DNA of 64,000 bases from Crocinitomix sp044361315 (GTDB lineage: Bacteria > Bacteroidota > Bacteroidia > Flavobacteriales_D > Crocinitomicaceae). Position 1 is the stretch's first letter, and the number at the start of each line of letters is the position of its first letter. Shown piece by piece: positions 17,787 to 26,899 of this stretch. The notes under the pieces were generated by a model. It saw nothing but the letters and a program-made list of their open reading frames with translations, was not told the DNA's origin and made no database searches. Position numbers and translations under genes: made by a program. The DNA lies in the NCBI GenBank assembly GCA_044361315.1, contig JBIKJA010000016.1, forward strand, positions 1 to 64,000. The letters are read 5' to 3'.

Positions 17787-18740
17787 ATGAAAGATTTCGA
17801 AATTCAGGATTATAAAGATACTCGCTCAGGTTTTGGAGCAGGATTATCTGAACTTGGTAAAACCAACGAAAATGTTGTAGCATTGTGCGCAGATTTAACG
17901 GGTTCTTTAAAAATGGACGACTTTCAAGCAGCTCATCCTGATCGTTTTTTTCAGATTGGGATTGCAGAAGCAAACATGATAGGAATTGCAGCGGGTTTGA
18001 CCATCGGAGGAAAAATTCCTTTTACTGGAACTTTTGCCAATTTTTCTACTGGAAGGGTATATGATCAAATTCGCCAATCCGTAGCTTATTCGAACAAAAA
18101 CGTTAAAATTTGTGCTTCTCATGCTGGATTAACCTTAGGTGAAGATGGCGCTACGCATCAAATTTTGGAGGATATAGGTTTGATGAAAATGTTGCCCAAC
18201 ATGACGGTGATTTCACCATGCGATTACAACGAAACCAAAGCCGCAACTATCGCCATTGCAGAGCATGATGGCCCTGTTTATTTACGATTTGGTCGACCAA
18301 AAGTGCCGAATTTTACCGACCCTAACAAAAAATTTGTCATCGGAAAAGCGGACGTTTTACGCGAAGGAAAAGATGTAACCATTTTAGCAACAGGACATTT
18401 AGTTTGGAAAGCGATCGAAGCTTCTGAAATATTATTGGCACAAGGAATTAATCCTGAAATAATAAATATCCATACCATTAAACCTTTGGACGAAAACGCA
18501 GTCTTAGAATCTATAAACAAGACAAAATGCGTTGTTACTGCGGAAGAACACATGATGAACGGAGGTTTAGGTGATTCAATTGCGCAATTATTAGCAAGAA
18601 AAATGCCTGCTCCACTTGAAATGGTTGCAGTAAATGACAAATTTGGTGAAAGTGGCACCGGCGAAGAACTTTTGACGAAATACCACATCAACACGGCTGA
18701 CATTGTAAAAGCAGTAGAATTGGTGATTTCTAGAAAATAA
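17787..18740 (+). CDS. Transketolase, C-terminal subunit
   Basis: 317 residues covering the pyrimidine-binding and C-terminal domains of transketolase. Landmarks are FFQIGIAEANMIGIAAGL (about 52-69) with the Glu that activates thiamine diphosphate, SHAGLTLGEDGATHQ (about 111-125), PVYLRFGR, and VVTAEEHMMNGGLGDSIAQ (about 250-268). 1-deoxyxylulose-5-phosphate synthase shares this fold but has a different, single-chain architecture. It completes the enzyme begun at 15521. It starts 60 bases after the VWA gene, within an apparent three-gene operon. Confidence 0.92.
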   Translation: MKDFEIQDYKDTRSGFGAGLSELGKTNENVVALCADLTGSLKMDDFQAAHPDRFFQIGIAEANMIGIAAGLTIGGKIPFTGTFANFSTGRVYDQIRQSVAYSNKNVKICASHAGLTLGEDGATHQILEDIGLMKMLPNMTVISPCDYNETKAATIAIAEHDGPVYLRFGRPKVPNFTDPNKKFVIGKADVLREGKDVTILATGHLVWKAIEASEILLAQGINPEIINIHTIKPLDENAVLESINKTKCVVTAEEHMMNGGLGDSIAQLLARKMPAPLEMVAVNDKFGESGTGEELLTKYHINTADIVKAVELVISRK

Positions 18741-18781
18741 TTCCACGGACGTCTCTTTCTTTTAAATGAGACAAATTGCCT

Positions 18782-19324
18782 ATGCGCGTGGTATTATCTG
18801 ATGCAGAATTGCTTGAAATGTTTCGTAAAAACAATACGGAAGGTTATCGAATGATTGTTCGGAAATATCAGGAGCGAATTTATTGGCAAATCCGTCGAAT
18901 TACGAAAAACCATCAAGACACGGAGGATGTTTTACAAAGCGTTTTTATAAAAGCTTGGAAAGGATTAGGTAATTTTAGAGAAGAATCAACCTTATACACA
19001 TGGCTTTATCGTCTTGCCTTTAACGAAACGTTTACCTTTATGAAAAAGGAATCCAAACGAAAGGCGATATCCATGGATCCTCCCCTCTTCGAAAATCAAG
19101 TGGTTGTTCAAGGCAAAAATTTTTCTCCAGAAGAAATTGAAACCATCTTAACAAAAGCCTTAGCTACCTTACCTGAAAAACAATTAATGGTCTTTAATTT
19201 GCGTTATTTTGACGAACTAAAATTCAGTGAAATTACCGAACTTACAGGCACCACTGAAGGAGGATTGAAAGCATCATACCACATTGCCGTGAAAAAAATT
19301 GAAGATTTTATTAATGGAATTTAA
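18782..19324 (+). CDS. RNA polymerase sigma factor, ECF type
   Basis: 180 residues from the ATG at 18782; a TTG two codons upstream is less likely. Sigma region 2 (about 18-90) includes YQERIYWQIRRI and the DTEDVLQSVFIKAWKGL promoter-melting segment. Region 4 (about 120-175) contains LPEKQLMVFNLRYFDELKFS and the helix-turn-helix EITELTGTTEGGLKAS. No region 3 is present, as expected for group 4 (extracytoplasmic function) sigma factors. The next gene has the layout of a membrane anti-sigma factor and the third is a periplasmic Spy-like protein, so the trio probably senses envelope state. It lies 41 bases after the transketolase C-terminal gene and could be cotranscribed with it. Confidence 0.9.
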   Translation: MRVVLSDAELLEMFRKNNTEGYRMIVRKYQERIYWQIRRITKNHQDTEDVLQSVFIKAWKGLGNFREESTLYTWLYRLAFNETFTFMKKESKRKAISMDPPLFENQVVVQGKNFSPEEIETILTKALATLPEKQLMVFNLRYFDELKFSEITELTGTTEGGLKASYHIAVKKIEDFINGI

Positions 19325-19356
19325 ACCTATTGAATTAATAAGCGTCAAAAGATAAA

Positions 19357-19962
19357 ATGGAAGAAAGAAACGACATCCTGAACCACCTCAAATTGAGCGC
19401 AAAACCAGCAGTGCCTAAAAATTTCTTTTCAACATTTGAGGAAAAATTAATGGCTGAAATCACTAGATCACCTTTTACTTTGGATCAACTTAGAAAAAAT
19501 CATCAACAAAGCTTACCTGAAGGATATTTTGATAAATTTGAACCTGAAATCGAAAATAAAAATTTTGAAATCCGTGATTTACAAAAATCAAAAACGCCAG
19601 ATTTGCCTTTGTCTTATTTTAATACCAACGAAGACCAATTGGTAAATGCCACCAAGATTAAGAAATTTAAAAAATTTACTTGGTGGAGTTTAGCTTGTTC
19701 AGCAGCGGCAGCAATTGTCATTTTCTTTAGTATTATCAATGATCAAAAATCTTCTGTAACTCCTACTAATAACTCCATCAGCTCGGCAGTAAATGAAGAA
19801 AACATCAATGAAACCTTGTTAACTCTTTTAGATGAAGAAGATCTAATTGAATTTATTATTCTCAATGACATAGCTATCGAAGACACGGCAACAATTGATG
19901 AAAATGAATTTTCGGATTATTCGACCGAAGATATTGAAGAATATTATTTAGAACTTTTATAA
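19357..19962 (+). CDS. Putative anti-sigma factor, single-pass membrane protein
   Basis: 201 residues with an N-terminal cytoplasmic part (about 1-105) made of loosely repeated units: VPKNFFSTFEEKL, LPEGYFDKFEPEI and LPLSYFNTNEDQL. One membrane helix follows (WWSLACSAAAAIVIFFSII, about 109-127), then an acidic periplasmic tail ending in FSDYSTEDIEEYYLELL. The position directly after an ECF sigma gene (32 bases) and the cytoplasm-helix-periplasm layout are those of an anti-sigma factor, though no zinc motif (HxxxCxxC) is present. The triple P-x-x-[FY]-F repeat in the cytoplasmic part could be the sigma-binding surface. The function is inferred from context. Confidence 0.6.
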   Translation: MEERNDILNHLKLSAKPAVPKNFFSTFEEKLMAEITRSPFTLDQLRKNHQQSLPEGYFDKFEPEIENKNFEIRDLQKSKTPDLPLSYFNTNEDQLVNATKIKKFKKFTWWSLACSAAAAIVIFFSIINDQKSSVTPTNNSISSAVNEENINETLLTLLDEEDLIEFIILNDIAIEDTATIDENEFSDYSTEDIEEYYLELL

Positions 19963-19970
19963 ATAAAGAG

Positions 19971-20450
19971 ATGGTACAGAAATATATTTTAGTTATTTTA
20001 ATTTCTCTAACAAGCAGTTTAGGATTTACGCAACCACCTGGCGGTGGACCGGGTGAAAAAAAACGTGAACAAATTCATGCGCAAAAAATTGCCTTTATTT
20101 CGACACAACTGAATTTAACACCTGACGAGGCTCAAAAATTTTGGCCCATCTATAATCAATACGAAGCGGAAATTGAAAAGATCAGAAAAGAGCGCCGTGG
20201 ATATATGAATGAATTAAAGAAAACAACTGATGCAACCGGTGAAAAGGCCTACGAATTGATGGAGAAAATTTTCGCCACAGAAAGTAAAGAAAGTCAAACG
20301 AGGTTAAACTACCTAAAACAATTTGCCACTGTTTTGGGCAAAAAGAAAGCTGCCGATGTTTTTATTGCCGAAGAGAAATTTAAACGAGAATTACTTGAAA
20401 AACTAAAAAAAGAAGGACGACCTATACCCCCTGATCGTGGCGAGCCTTAA
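19971..20450 (+). CDS. Periplasmic Spy/CpxP-like helical protein
   Basis: 159 residues. A signal peptide (MVQKYILVILISLTSSLGF) is followed by a Pro/Gly-rich linker (PPGGGPGEKK) and a long charged helical region. The region contains LNLTPDEAQKFWPIYNQYEA, which resembles the LTxxQ-type first helix of Spy/CpxP proteins, then alternating Lys/Glu-rich helices and a basic C-terminus. Members of that family act as periplasmic chaperones or stress sensors and often sit in sigma factor / anti-sigma operons. The gene follows the anti-sigma-like gene by 8 bases. I infer that it is a sensor or effector of the same envelope stress circuit; direct homology to Spy is weak. Confidence 0.6.
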   Translation: MVQKYILVILISLTSSLGFTQPPGGGPGEKKREQIHAQKIAFISTQLNLTPDEAQKFWPIYNQYEAEIEKIRKERRGYMNELKKTTDATGEKAYELMEKIFATESKESQTRLNYLKQFATVLGKKKAADVFIAEEKFKRELLEKLKKEGRPIPPDRGEP

Positions 20451-20515
20451 ATGAATTCCTAACGCGTTGGCAGCGATTGCATGTAACTACTAAGCCTTAT
20501 AAAAGGATTTTTGGT

Positions 20516-20523
20516 TAAATTTG
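20516..20523 (+). promoter_or_regulatory. Putative -7 promoter element of the aminotransferase gene
   Basis: TAAATTTG matches the Bacteroidota -7 consensus exactly, 21 bases upstream of the ATG at 20545. No TTG lies at the usual -33 distance, so this is a partial match only. Confidence 0.4.
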
Positions 20524-20544
20524 CATACATTTTAGCACATTTCC

Positions 20545-21744
20545 ATGGACGAATTGACACGTATCGAAACTTTTCTAACCCTTCAAGGTCAAACAAATGA
20601 AAATCCTTATTTAATTGATGTTGACAGAGCGGACGGAATTTATATTTGGGATAAAAAAGGGAACCGTTATATGGATATGATTGCCGGTGTGGCAGTAAAC
20701 AATATTGGTCATCGCCATCCTAGAGTTATCAGCGCTATTAAAAGACAAATTGATAAATATCTACACGTGATGGTTTACGGTGAGTACCTTCAAGATGCAC
20801 AATTAGCTTTAGCAAAAAACCTCGCCGAGATTTTGCCTGAATCGTTAAATTGTTCCTACATCGTTAATTCTGGAGCTGAAGCAAACGAAGCGGCTCTGAA
20901 ATTGGCAAAAAGGATCACCAAAAGATCAGAATTAATCGGATGCAAAGGTTCATATCACGGAAGTACGCATGGTGCGATGAGTGTTTCAGCCAATGAAGTA
21001 AAAAAAGCTGCGTTTCGTCCGTTAATTCCGGGAATTAAGTTTATTATTTTTAACGATATTCAATCGTTGGAGCTAATCACCAATGAAACTGCTGCTGTAA
21101 TCATCGAACCCATTCAAGGAGACGCTGGGGTGCGGATTGGGACCCAAGAATTCCATCAAGCATTAAGAGATAAATGTAATCAAACCGGAACTTTATTAAT
21201 TTATGATGAAGTACAAACAGGATTTGGGCGAACAGGTACTTTTTTTGCCTTTGAGCGTTACGGGATTGCCCCAGATATTTTAACCTTAGGCAAAGCCTTA
21301 GGCGGTGGAATGCCAATCGGAGCATTTGTCTCTTCCAGTGAGCGAATGAAAACATTGACTAACAATCCAATGTTGGGCCATATCACCACCTTTGGCGGTC
21401 ACCCAGTCATTTGTGCTGCCGCAAATGCTTGTATCGAAGTACTTCGGGAAGAAACTTGGATTGTTGAAGTGAATAAAAAAGGGGAACTTTTAGAGAACTT
21501 ATTGATTTCAAACCCAGAAATTCATGAAATCCGTCGGGCTGGTTTAATGTTCGCCATCGAAATGGATTCGTTTGAACGCGTAAAAAAGGTGGTAGATTAT
21601 TGTTTAAGTAAAGGATTAATTGGCTTTTGGTTTTTATCGTGTCCGAATAGTTTTCGTTTATCACCGCCGCTATCTATAACCGAAGAAGAAATCCGAACCG
21701 CATGCTCGTTGATTTTGGAAGCCATTAATCACACCAACAATTAA
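20545..21744 (+). CDS. Class III aminotransferase (aspartate/ornithine aminotransferase family)
   Basis: 399 residues, full length for a fold-type I, class III pyridoxal-phosphate enzyme. Motifs include the phosphate-binding region VNSGAEANEAALKLAK (about 110-125), YHGSTHGAMS, the cofactor Asp in LLIYDEVQTGFGRTG (about 217-231), and Lys250 in LGKALGGGMPIGAF, which forms the Schiff base. The family includes acetylornithine, ornithine, 4-aminobutyrate and lysine epsilon aminotransferases. No arginine or lysine genes are near, so the substrate stays open. It ends 10 bases from the convergent PP2C gene at 21755, and no terminator is visible in that gap. Confidence 0.88.
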   Translation: MDELTRIETFLTLQGQTNENPYLIDVDRADGIYIWDKKGNRYMDMIAGVAVNNIGHRHPRVISAIKRQIDKYLHVMVYGEYLQDAQLALAKNLAEILPESLNCSYIVNSGAEANEAALKLAKRITKRSELIGCKGSYHGSTHGAMSVSANEVKKAAFRPLIPGIKFIIFNDIQSLELITNETAAVIIEPIQGDAGVRIGTQEFHQALRDKCNQTGTLLIYDEVQTGFGRTGTFFAFERYGIAPDILTLGKALGGGMPIGAFVSSSERMKTLTNNPMLGHITTFGGHPVICAAANACIEVLREETWIVEVNKKGELLENLLISNPEIHEIRRAGLMFAIEMDSFERVKKVVDYCLSKGLIGFWFLSCPNSFRLSPPLSITEEEIRTACSLILEAINHTNN

Positions 21745-21754
21745 TTGAATACAA

Positions 21755-24700
21755 TTATTTGATTTTGAATCCAACCATTAAAATGTCATCCGTTTGACTT
21801 TGCTGCCCTTGCCAATTTACCAAACTCGCCTCAATAATTTCCTTTTGCTGGATAAGTGTTAAATGACTAGTTTCAATCAAATTAGTTTCTAGCTGCTTAC
21901 GTGAATATTTTCGGATTTTATCTCCCCCAAATTGATCCGTGCATCCATCTGAAAATAAGTAAAAAGTATCGCCCTTCTCTGCCGAAATAAGGTTAGAGGT
22001 ATAACGAATACCAAATTGCTCCCCAAAATCCCCGATCGATAATTTTGTTCCATCGTATTGCTTGAGTGCTCCTTGGGTGAAATGATAAAGCGGACGGCGC
22101 GCTCCTGCATAAAAAACTTCTTCCGTTTTGCGATTAAAAACAAAAATTCCGACATCCATCCCGTCTTTTAACTGAATCTCATTGGTCGAAGCAAGTGCGG
22201 CTACAATGGCCAAATTTAATTCAATTAAAATTTGTGCAGGATCAGTAATTCCTTTATGGCGGACGATGTTGTTCAATTCACTAATACCAATAATCGTCAT
22301 AAAAGCACTCGGAACCCCATGTCCGGTGCAATCTCCTACGGCAATAATCTGAAATTCATTGTACTCACCAATCCAATAAAAATCTCCACTAACGATGTCT
22401 TTTGGACGATTAATTATAAAATGCTCCAAAAGTTGATTTTTAAGGCTTAAATCACTTGGGATATAAGCCTGTTGAATCATTTTTGCGTAATCAATACTTG
22501 AGGTAAGGGCTTGATTGGACAAAAACAAAGCTTCGGTTAACTGACTTTGCTGTAAAGCAATCGCTAATCCGTTCGCTACCTCTTTGGTCACCTTTCTAAA
22601 GTAATCCACATCTTCCTGAAAACCATCGTTAAAGCAGACATTAAACGATCCAATCAAACGATCGCCAACCACCAACGGACTTAAAAGCGAAAACGTCACG
22701 CCTTCTTCCACCAAAATCTTATCCGTAGGCGACAAAACTTCTTTCTTTGAAAGATTGACCAGAACATCAGATTTAGTCGTCAATAGCGTTTCATACATCG
22801 AAAATTCGCTCAAATTATACTCCCTTCGATCGGTCATAGAAACCTGCTCACCTACCACCCTTTTATAAACATTAAAAGTATTATCCACTAAATTAAACAT
22901 TGTTAAACTTGCCCTAGAAATTGGCATTTTATCCAAGGCTTGATTTAAGGTGTTGTAGATAATATCTTCGGAGCTTTCTGATGTTAAAATGGTTTTTTCA
23001 ATTGAATGGATCACTTCCAATAGGTCGGCAATTTTTTGCATTTTCAGTTCTTGGTTTTTCTTTTCGGTAATATCCGATCCAATAACAAAGTACTTTTCCA
23101 ACTCACCGACTCTATTGAGTAAAGGTGTGACCTCTAATTGACTATAAAAGATATTTTCATCCTTTTTATAATTAATCATTTCACATTGGAGTTGTTTTTT
23201 ATCCACAAATACAGCCTTTGTAATTTGATCGATAACGGTTTCAGATGAAAGACTCCCAGAAATTAAAGATAATGGTAAATTTCCAATCGTTTCAATTTCA
23301 GTAAAGCCTGTGAGTTTGTAAAAGGCTTTATTTGCCCATTCGATTCGATTATCAGCTCCAACCATCAGAATGAAGTTATCGGTGTAAGAGGCAACCAATG
23401 ATAATTTCTTAATTTCTTCTTCCGCTTCTTTCTGTTCTGATATGTCTTGACAAAGTCCAGTCTGTTTTATCACCTTTCCTTCTTGATCGAAAATTGGAAA
23501 ACCTTTTTCGCGAATCCATCGAATCTTGCGATCCACCAAAATCCGATATACAATATCATAGGAATTCCCCCAAACCAGCTTGGCGACGCTTGATTGAACG
23601 TTTTCCTTATCTTCGTCAACAACAAAATCATAAATCAGTTGATTTTGAACATAAAACCAATCCGAGGATTTGCCTGAAATATCTGCCACATTTGGACTCA
23701 CATACTCAAATTTCTTTTTAACTAAGTCGTATAAATAGAATACATCACTTATATTTTCAGCAATTTGCCTAAAATTCCCTTCACTTCGTGACAATTGATC
23801 TTGGGTCGCTTTTTGGTCTGACACATCCATTCCGATCACCAACACGCGGTCGTCTTTTAACCTCTTTTCCTTGATTGATAGCCACTTTATTTGACCATCT
23901 TTGGTTTGAATTCGTTGATAAGGATTCAAATTTGGCTCAACAATTCCGATGGCAATCGCGATTAAATTATTCTTAATTTTTCGAGCAGCCTCAGGCTCAA
24001 TCCCCAACACTTCAATCCAATTATGGGTTCTAAATTCATAAGGTTCATACCCTAAAATATTTAATACTGAATGACTCGTGTAGATATTTTCTCCTTTCCG
24101 ATCAACAATAAACACCATCGCATCTCCCTCATGAACTACGTTATTCGAATATTCGAGCTGTTCATCCAGATCCATGTTTGAAAGCGAAATAACAAAAGAA
24201 ATTAACAAAATTGCGACAATCACTCCGACAAATAAACGAGGATTGACGATTGGTATTTCAACGAAATAAATTATAGCTAAAACACAGAAAATAATATATA
24301 TAGAAAACAAAAAATATCCCTTTATAGTCTTAAATACGATACTTACTGCAGCTAATACTATCAATAAAAACAAAAAATGTTCAACAGAAAGTGCGTTTAA
24401 GTAGATTAAAATAAAATGATGTGTTACCACCAAAAAATAAATCATTTTGGTCATCCAAATTCGATTAATCCGTACCCAATTGACCCAAAAGGTGGCAACA
24501 TACACCGCTAGTACGAAAAACGAAACTGAAATTCGTATAGAAAGTGGATCGTTCAATTTCATCGTTTCATCCAGCATTAAAACTGGAACTAACGTGTATA
24601 AAACCGCTCCAACAACGTGGAAAATTCGATGCGACCTGAGATAATCAATATGTTCATATTCCTCTTTTGCCTTATTTTTTTTTCGATTTCGTCCAAGTTG

Positions 24701-25024
24701 AAAAAGGATAATTAAAAATGAAATTGCGATAAAAAACAAGAGAAGAACCAACCATTGGCTGTTACTCCAAATGTCTCTATTTGGAATTGAATTGGAGCTG
24801 TATTTCTTTAATTCTTCTAGTTTTGAAGACCATTTAAAGTTAGCCTCAAGCAATGAATCCTGAAAAAAAACACCATCCGCCGAGGCCAAATAAGCATCTA
24901 TTTTTTGAACAGGATTTTGACTATTTTGAATTGACTTTTGGAGGCTATCTAAGTCTCTATTGTCGGCATAAACATTGATTTGTATCGCCCAAATAACCAA
25001 TAGAAATATTGTCCGCAAATTCAT
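21755..25024 (-). CDS. Membrane PAS-PAS-PAS-GAF sensor with PP2C (SpoIIE-type) phosphatase output
   Basis: 1089 residues from the ATG at 25024; a GTG 12 codons upstream would mask the signal-like N-terminus. The order is a signal segment (to about 20), a short periplasmic part, one helix near 90-110, about six further membrane helices (about 135-290), PAS domains at about 300-420, 425-540 and 550-670, a GAF domain (about 690-850), and a PP2C-type Ser/Thr phosphatase (about 880-1089). The last has GDFYWIGEYNEFQIIAVGDC, TGHGVPSAFMT and FLFSDGCTDQFGG, with metal-binding Asp residues present. In such proteins signals detected by PAS/GAF are read out by dephosphorylating an anti-sigma antagonist or similar partner. 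No partner gene is adjacent. Confidence 0.88.
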   Translation of the reverse strand: MNLRTIFLLVIWAIQINVYADNRDLDSLQKSIQNSQNPVQKIDAYLASADGVFFQDSLLEANFKWSSKLEELKKYSSNSIPNRDIWSNSQWLVLLLFFIAISFLIILFQLGRNRKKNKAKEEYEHIDYLRSHRIFHVVGAVLYTLVPVLMLDETMKLNDPLSIRISVSFFVLAVYVATFWVNWVRINRIWMTKMIYFLVVTHHFILIYLNALSVEHFLFLLIVLAAVSIVFKTIKGYFLFSIYIIFCVLAIIYFVEIPIVNPRLFVGVIVAILLISFVISLSNMDLDEQLEYSNNVVHEGDAMVFIVDRKGENIYTSHSVLNILGYEPYEFRTHNWIEVLGIEPEAARKIKNNLIAIAIGIVEPNLNPYQRIQTKDGQIKWLSIKEKRLKDDRVLVIGMDVSDQKATQDQLSRSEGNFRQIAENISDVFYLYDLVKKKFEYVSPNVADISGKSSDWFYVQNQLIYDFVVDEDKENVQSSVAKLVWGNSYDIVYRILVDRKIRWIREKGFPIFDQEGKVIKQTGLCQDISEQKEAEEEIKKLSLVASYTDNFILMVGADNRIEWANKAFYKLTGFTEIETIGNLPLSLISGSLSSETVIDQITKAVFVDKKQLQCEMINYKKDENIFYSQLEVTPLLNRVGELEKYFVIGSDITEKKNQELKMQKIADLLEVIHSIEKTILTSESSEDIIYNTLNQALDKMPISRASLTMFNLVDNTFNVYKRVVGEQVSMTDRREYNLSEFSMYETLLTTKSDVLVNLSKKEVLSPTDKILVEEGVTFSLLSPLVVGDRLIGSFNVCFNDGFQEDVDYFRKVTKEVANGLAIALQQSQLTEALFLSNQALTSSIDYAKMIQQAYIPSDLSLKNQLLEHFIINRPKDIVSGDFYWIGEYNEFQIIAVGDCTGHGVPSAFMTIIGISELNNIVRHKGITDPAQILIELNLAIVAALASTNEIQLKDGMDVGIFVFNRKTEEVFYAGARRPLYHFTQGALKQYDGTKLSIGDFGEQFGIRYTSNLISAEKGDTFYLFSDGCTDQFGGDKIRKYSRKQLETNLIETSHLTLIQQKEIIEASLVNWQGQQSQTDDILMVGFKIK

Positions 25025-25829
25025 AGTTGCAAATATAACCAAACTGGAACTAAATCGCACTAAAACGGAAATAATTTCAAATTAGTTTAAATGTTTAAAC
25101 AGGTAATTTTGGGTTTCGTGTTGCATAAGTCTCGTTTTCTAAGCACTCAAGAATTCCTAACTCAACAGCCAATTTAAATCCCCTAATTCAATTTCAATAA
25201 AATTAGATTATTTATTTCTACCGGGTAAAGATCTTTTTGGACCTTCGAAAAGTTTATTTTCGCTTTCACTTAGTGCCTACATCAAGCGAATGTTTGGAGT
25301 TCGTTTTTGAACCGACAAATATTCAAAAAAACACAAAGAAGCTTAATCTGCCCATTGTAAATCCTCGATAAAAAAAAGGTTTTCGTATCGATTAATTGGA
25401 GGCAACGGACCAAACTCTTTAAATCTTCGCGAAACCAATATTCAAAACGAAAGAAAGTTTTCTGTATTTGTTTGATATTTTGACAATCAATATCTCTAGT
25501 GGAGGTAAAGTTTCGACGATGACTAATAGATGCACCCCCAATCCTTATCACAACATTAGCTCGATTTAACGCAACTTACTGCAGGATTCTAATAACCTCA
25601 GAAATTCTGTGTTAATTTTCGTTTCTAAAAATGACATTTTATTCGTTCGCGACGGTTTCTCAAGCTCAACCAGATTAGTAATTTATTGTGGGGAAAGTTT
25701 GTGCTTATAAAAATAATCAACGAATACCATTACAAAATTCGACTAAATTGAATCGAGGAAGAAATTTACCCGATCACTTCAGATGACTAACACCATAAGC
25801 GGAATTAGAAGTGAATTTAAACAAACGAA
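25025..25829. other. Gene-poor 0.8-kb gap with short coding remnants and a degraded repeat
   Basis: No intact gene is supported. On the minus strand 25185-25095 reads as a short C-terminal piece (ECLENETYATRNPKLPV then stop) with no start. On the plus strand about 25290-25560 reads as protein-like pieces broken by several stops. From about 25587 to 25672 the sequence starts with TAATAACCTCAG and then follows, with deletions, parts of the repeat at 6184-6441, so it may be a degraded third copy. This looks like a site of gene loss. Confidence 0.4.
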
Positions 25830-26411
25830 TTAACCGTGTACTGTTTCCCGTTTTCCATATTTGGTGATCACAGATGCTTCAAAAACTAACCATTCTTGCC
25901 AACGTTCATCGACATTAATACCTTCGGCATATTTTCTTGCAAATTTAAGAAACATGGTGTAATGTCCTGCTTCGCTGACCATTAGGTCGTAATAAAATTT
26001 AGCCAATTCAGGGTCAGGAATATTTTCTGAAAGCACCCGAAATCGTTCACAACTTCGAGCCTCAATCATTGCTGAAAAAAGTAAACGATCAATAAAAGCC
26101 GTGTGTCGATCTAATCCACGTCGCATAAATTTAAATAACTCACCAACATATTCATCGCTGCGTTCGCGCCCTAAACTTTTCCCCCGATTTTTAATCAATT
26201 CGTGTACTTGTTCGAAATGGGCCAATTCTTCTTTCGCAACTTCAAGCAAAGCATCTACCAATTCGGTGCGCTCTGGATTTTGAGTAATAATACTGATGGC
26301 ATTCGTCGTTGCTTTTTGTTCACACCAAGCATGATCTGTTAAAATCTCGTCAATATTTTCCTCAACAATCGTTACCCATCTTGGATCCGTCAACAATTTC
26401 AATCCTAACAT
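25830..26411 (-). CDS. miaE: tRNA-(ms2io6A) hydroxylase, MiaE family
   Basis: 193 residues. MiaE is a ferritin-like di-iron monooxygenase that hydroxylates the isopentenyl group of 2-methylthio-N6-isopentenyladenosine at position 37 of tRNAs reading UNN codons. The di-iron ligands can be read in order: an Asp/Glu-rich first helix with WCEQKA (about 30), EELAHFEQVH (about 60-69, ExxH), EARSCERF (about 117-124), and VSEAGHYTMFLKFA (about 149-162, ExxH). Length and spacing match the short MiaE type found in many Bacteroidota. It is monocistronic and divergent from the DivIC-like gene at 26542. The family assignment is strong; the tRNA target is known from relatives only. Confidence 0.88.
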   Translation of the reverse strand: MLGLKLLTDPRWVTIVEENIDEILTDHAWCEQKATTNAISIITQNPERTELVDALLEVAKEELAHFEQVHELIKNRGKSLGRERSDEYVGELFKFMRRGLDRHTAFIDRLLFSAMIEARSCERFRVLSENIPDPELAKFYYDLMVSEAGHYTMFLKFARKYAEGINVDERWQEWLVFEASVITKYGKRETVHG

Positions 26412-26541
26412 ATCAATAATTTGAATCCAAAATTAATCATTTCCAAGGATTCTGATTCGAAATAGTTTTTCACCCTTTTGTTGTGAATAAGTTAAAAACT
26501 GAGCCCTTCATTTAATCAAGGTCTTCCATTAAATTTGTCTT

Positions 26542-26826
26542 GTGAAGAAATTTATAAAAATCATTCGTAACAAATATGTCTACACCAGCTTGTTTTTGGT
26601 GTTTTACATCCTTATTCTTCACGAAACCGATGTCGTTACACTGATCAACCGAAAAGATCGAGTACAAGACATTGAATTAGAAATCGAACGAAAAAAAGAA
26701 GAAATTCAGGAACTTAAAGTATCCATTAGCGAAATTGATGATGTTCGTTCCCTCGAAAAGTTTGCGCGCGAAAATCATCTTTTCAAAAAAGCGGACGAAG
26801 ACTTGTTCATTTTTTCATTCGAGTAG
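26542..26826 (+). CDS. DivIC/FtsB-like septum formation protein
   Basis: 94 residues starting at GTG (26542); no ATG is available near the N-terminus. A short basic cytoplasmic head (MKKFIKIIRNKY) is followed by one membrane helix (about 13-31) and a periplasmic coiled coil (about 37-70, QDIELEIERKKEEIQELKVS). The tail SLEKFARENHLFKKADEDLF corresponds to the conserved E-x-[IL/F]-A-R-E segment of DivIC/FtsB. These proteins bridge FtsL and FtsQ in the division complex. It is not beside ftsL or other division genes here, as is normal in Bacteroidota, where it often stands near enolase. A TAAATTTG box lies only 4 bases before the GTG, too close to be a normal promoter. Confidence 0.78.
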   Translation: MKKFIKIIRNKYVYTSLFLVFYILILHETDVVTLINRKDRVQDIELEIERKKEEIQELKVSISEIDDVRSLEKFARENHLFKKADEDLFIFSFE

Positions 26827-26899
26827 TTGTTTTTTAATAAAAAATAAAATAAAAACGTCTTTTTTATGTTAAACAGAGGCGCTCATCTAATCAAAACAC

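Noticed and set aside
18278..18703. 141-codon minus-strand frame
   Set aside because: Antisense to well-conserved transketolase sequence; composition follows from the codon use of the sense gene.
25282..25551. 89-codon minus-strand frame
   Set aside because: Lies in a decayed gap; no signal peptide, membrane helix or motif, and the other strand looks more coding-like although broken.
26530..26537. TAAATTTG as a promoter for the DivIC-like gene
   Set aside because: It ends only 4 bases before the GTG start, so transcription would begin inside or after the start codon; no later in-frame start exists.
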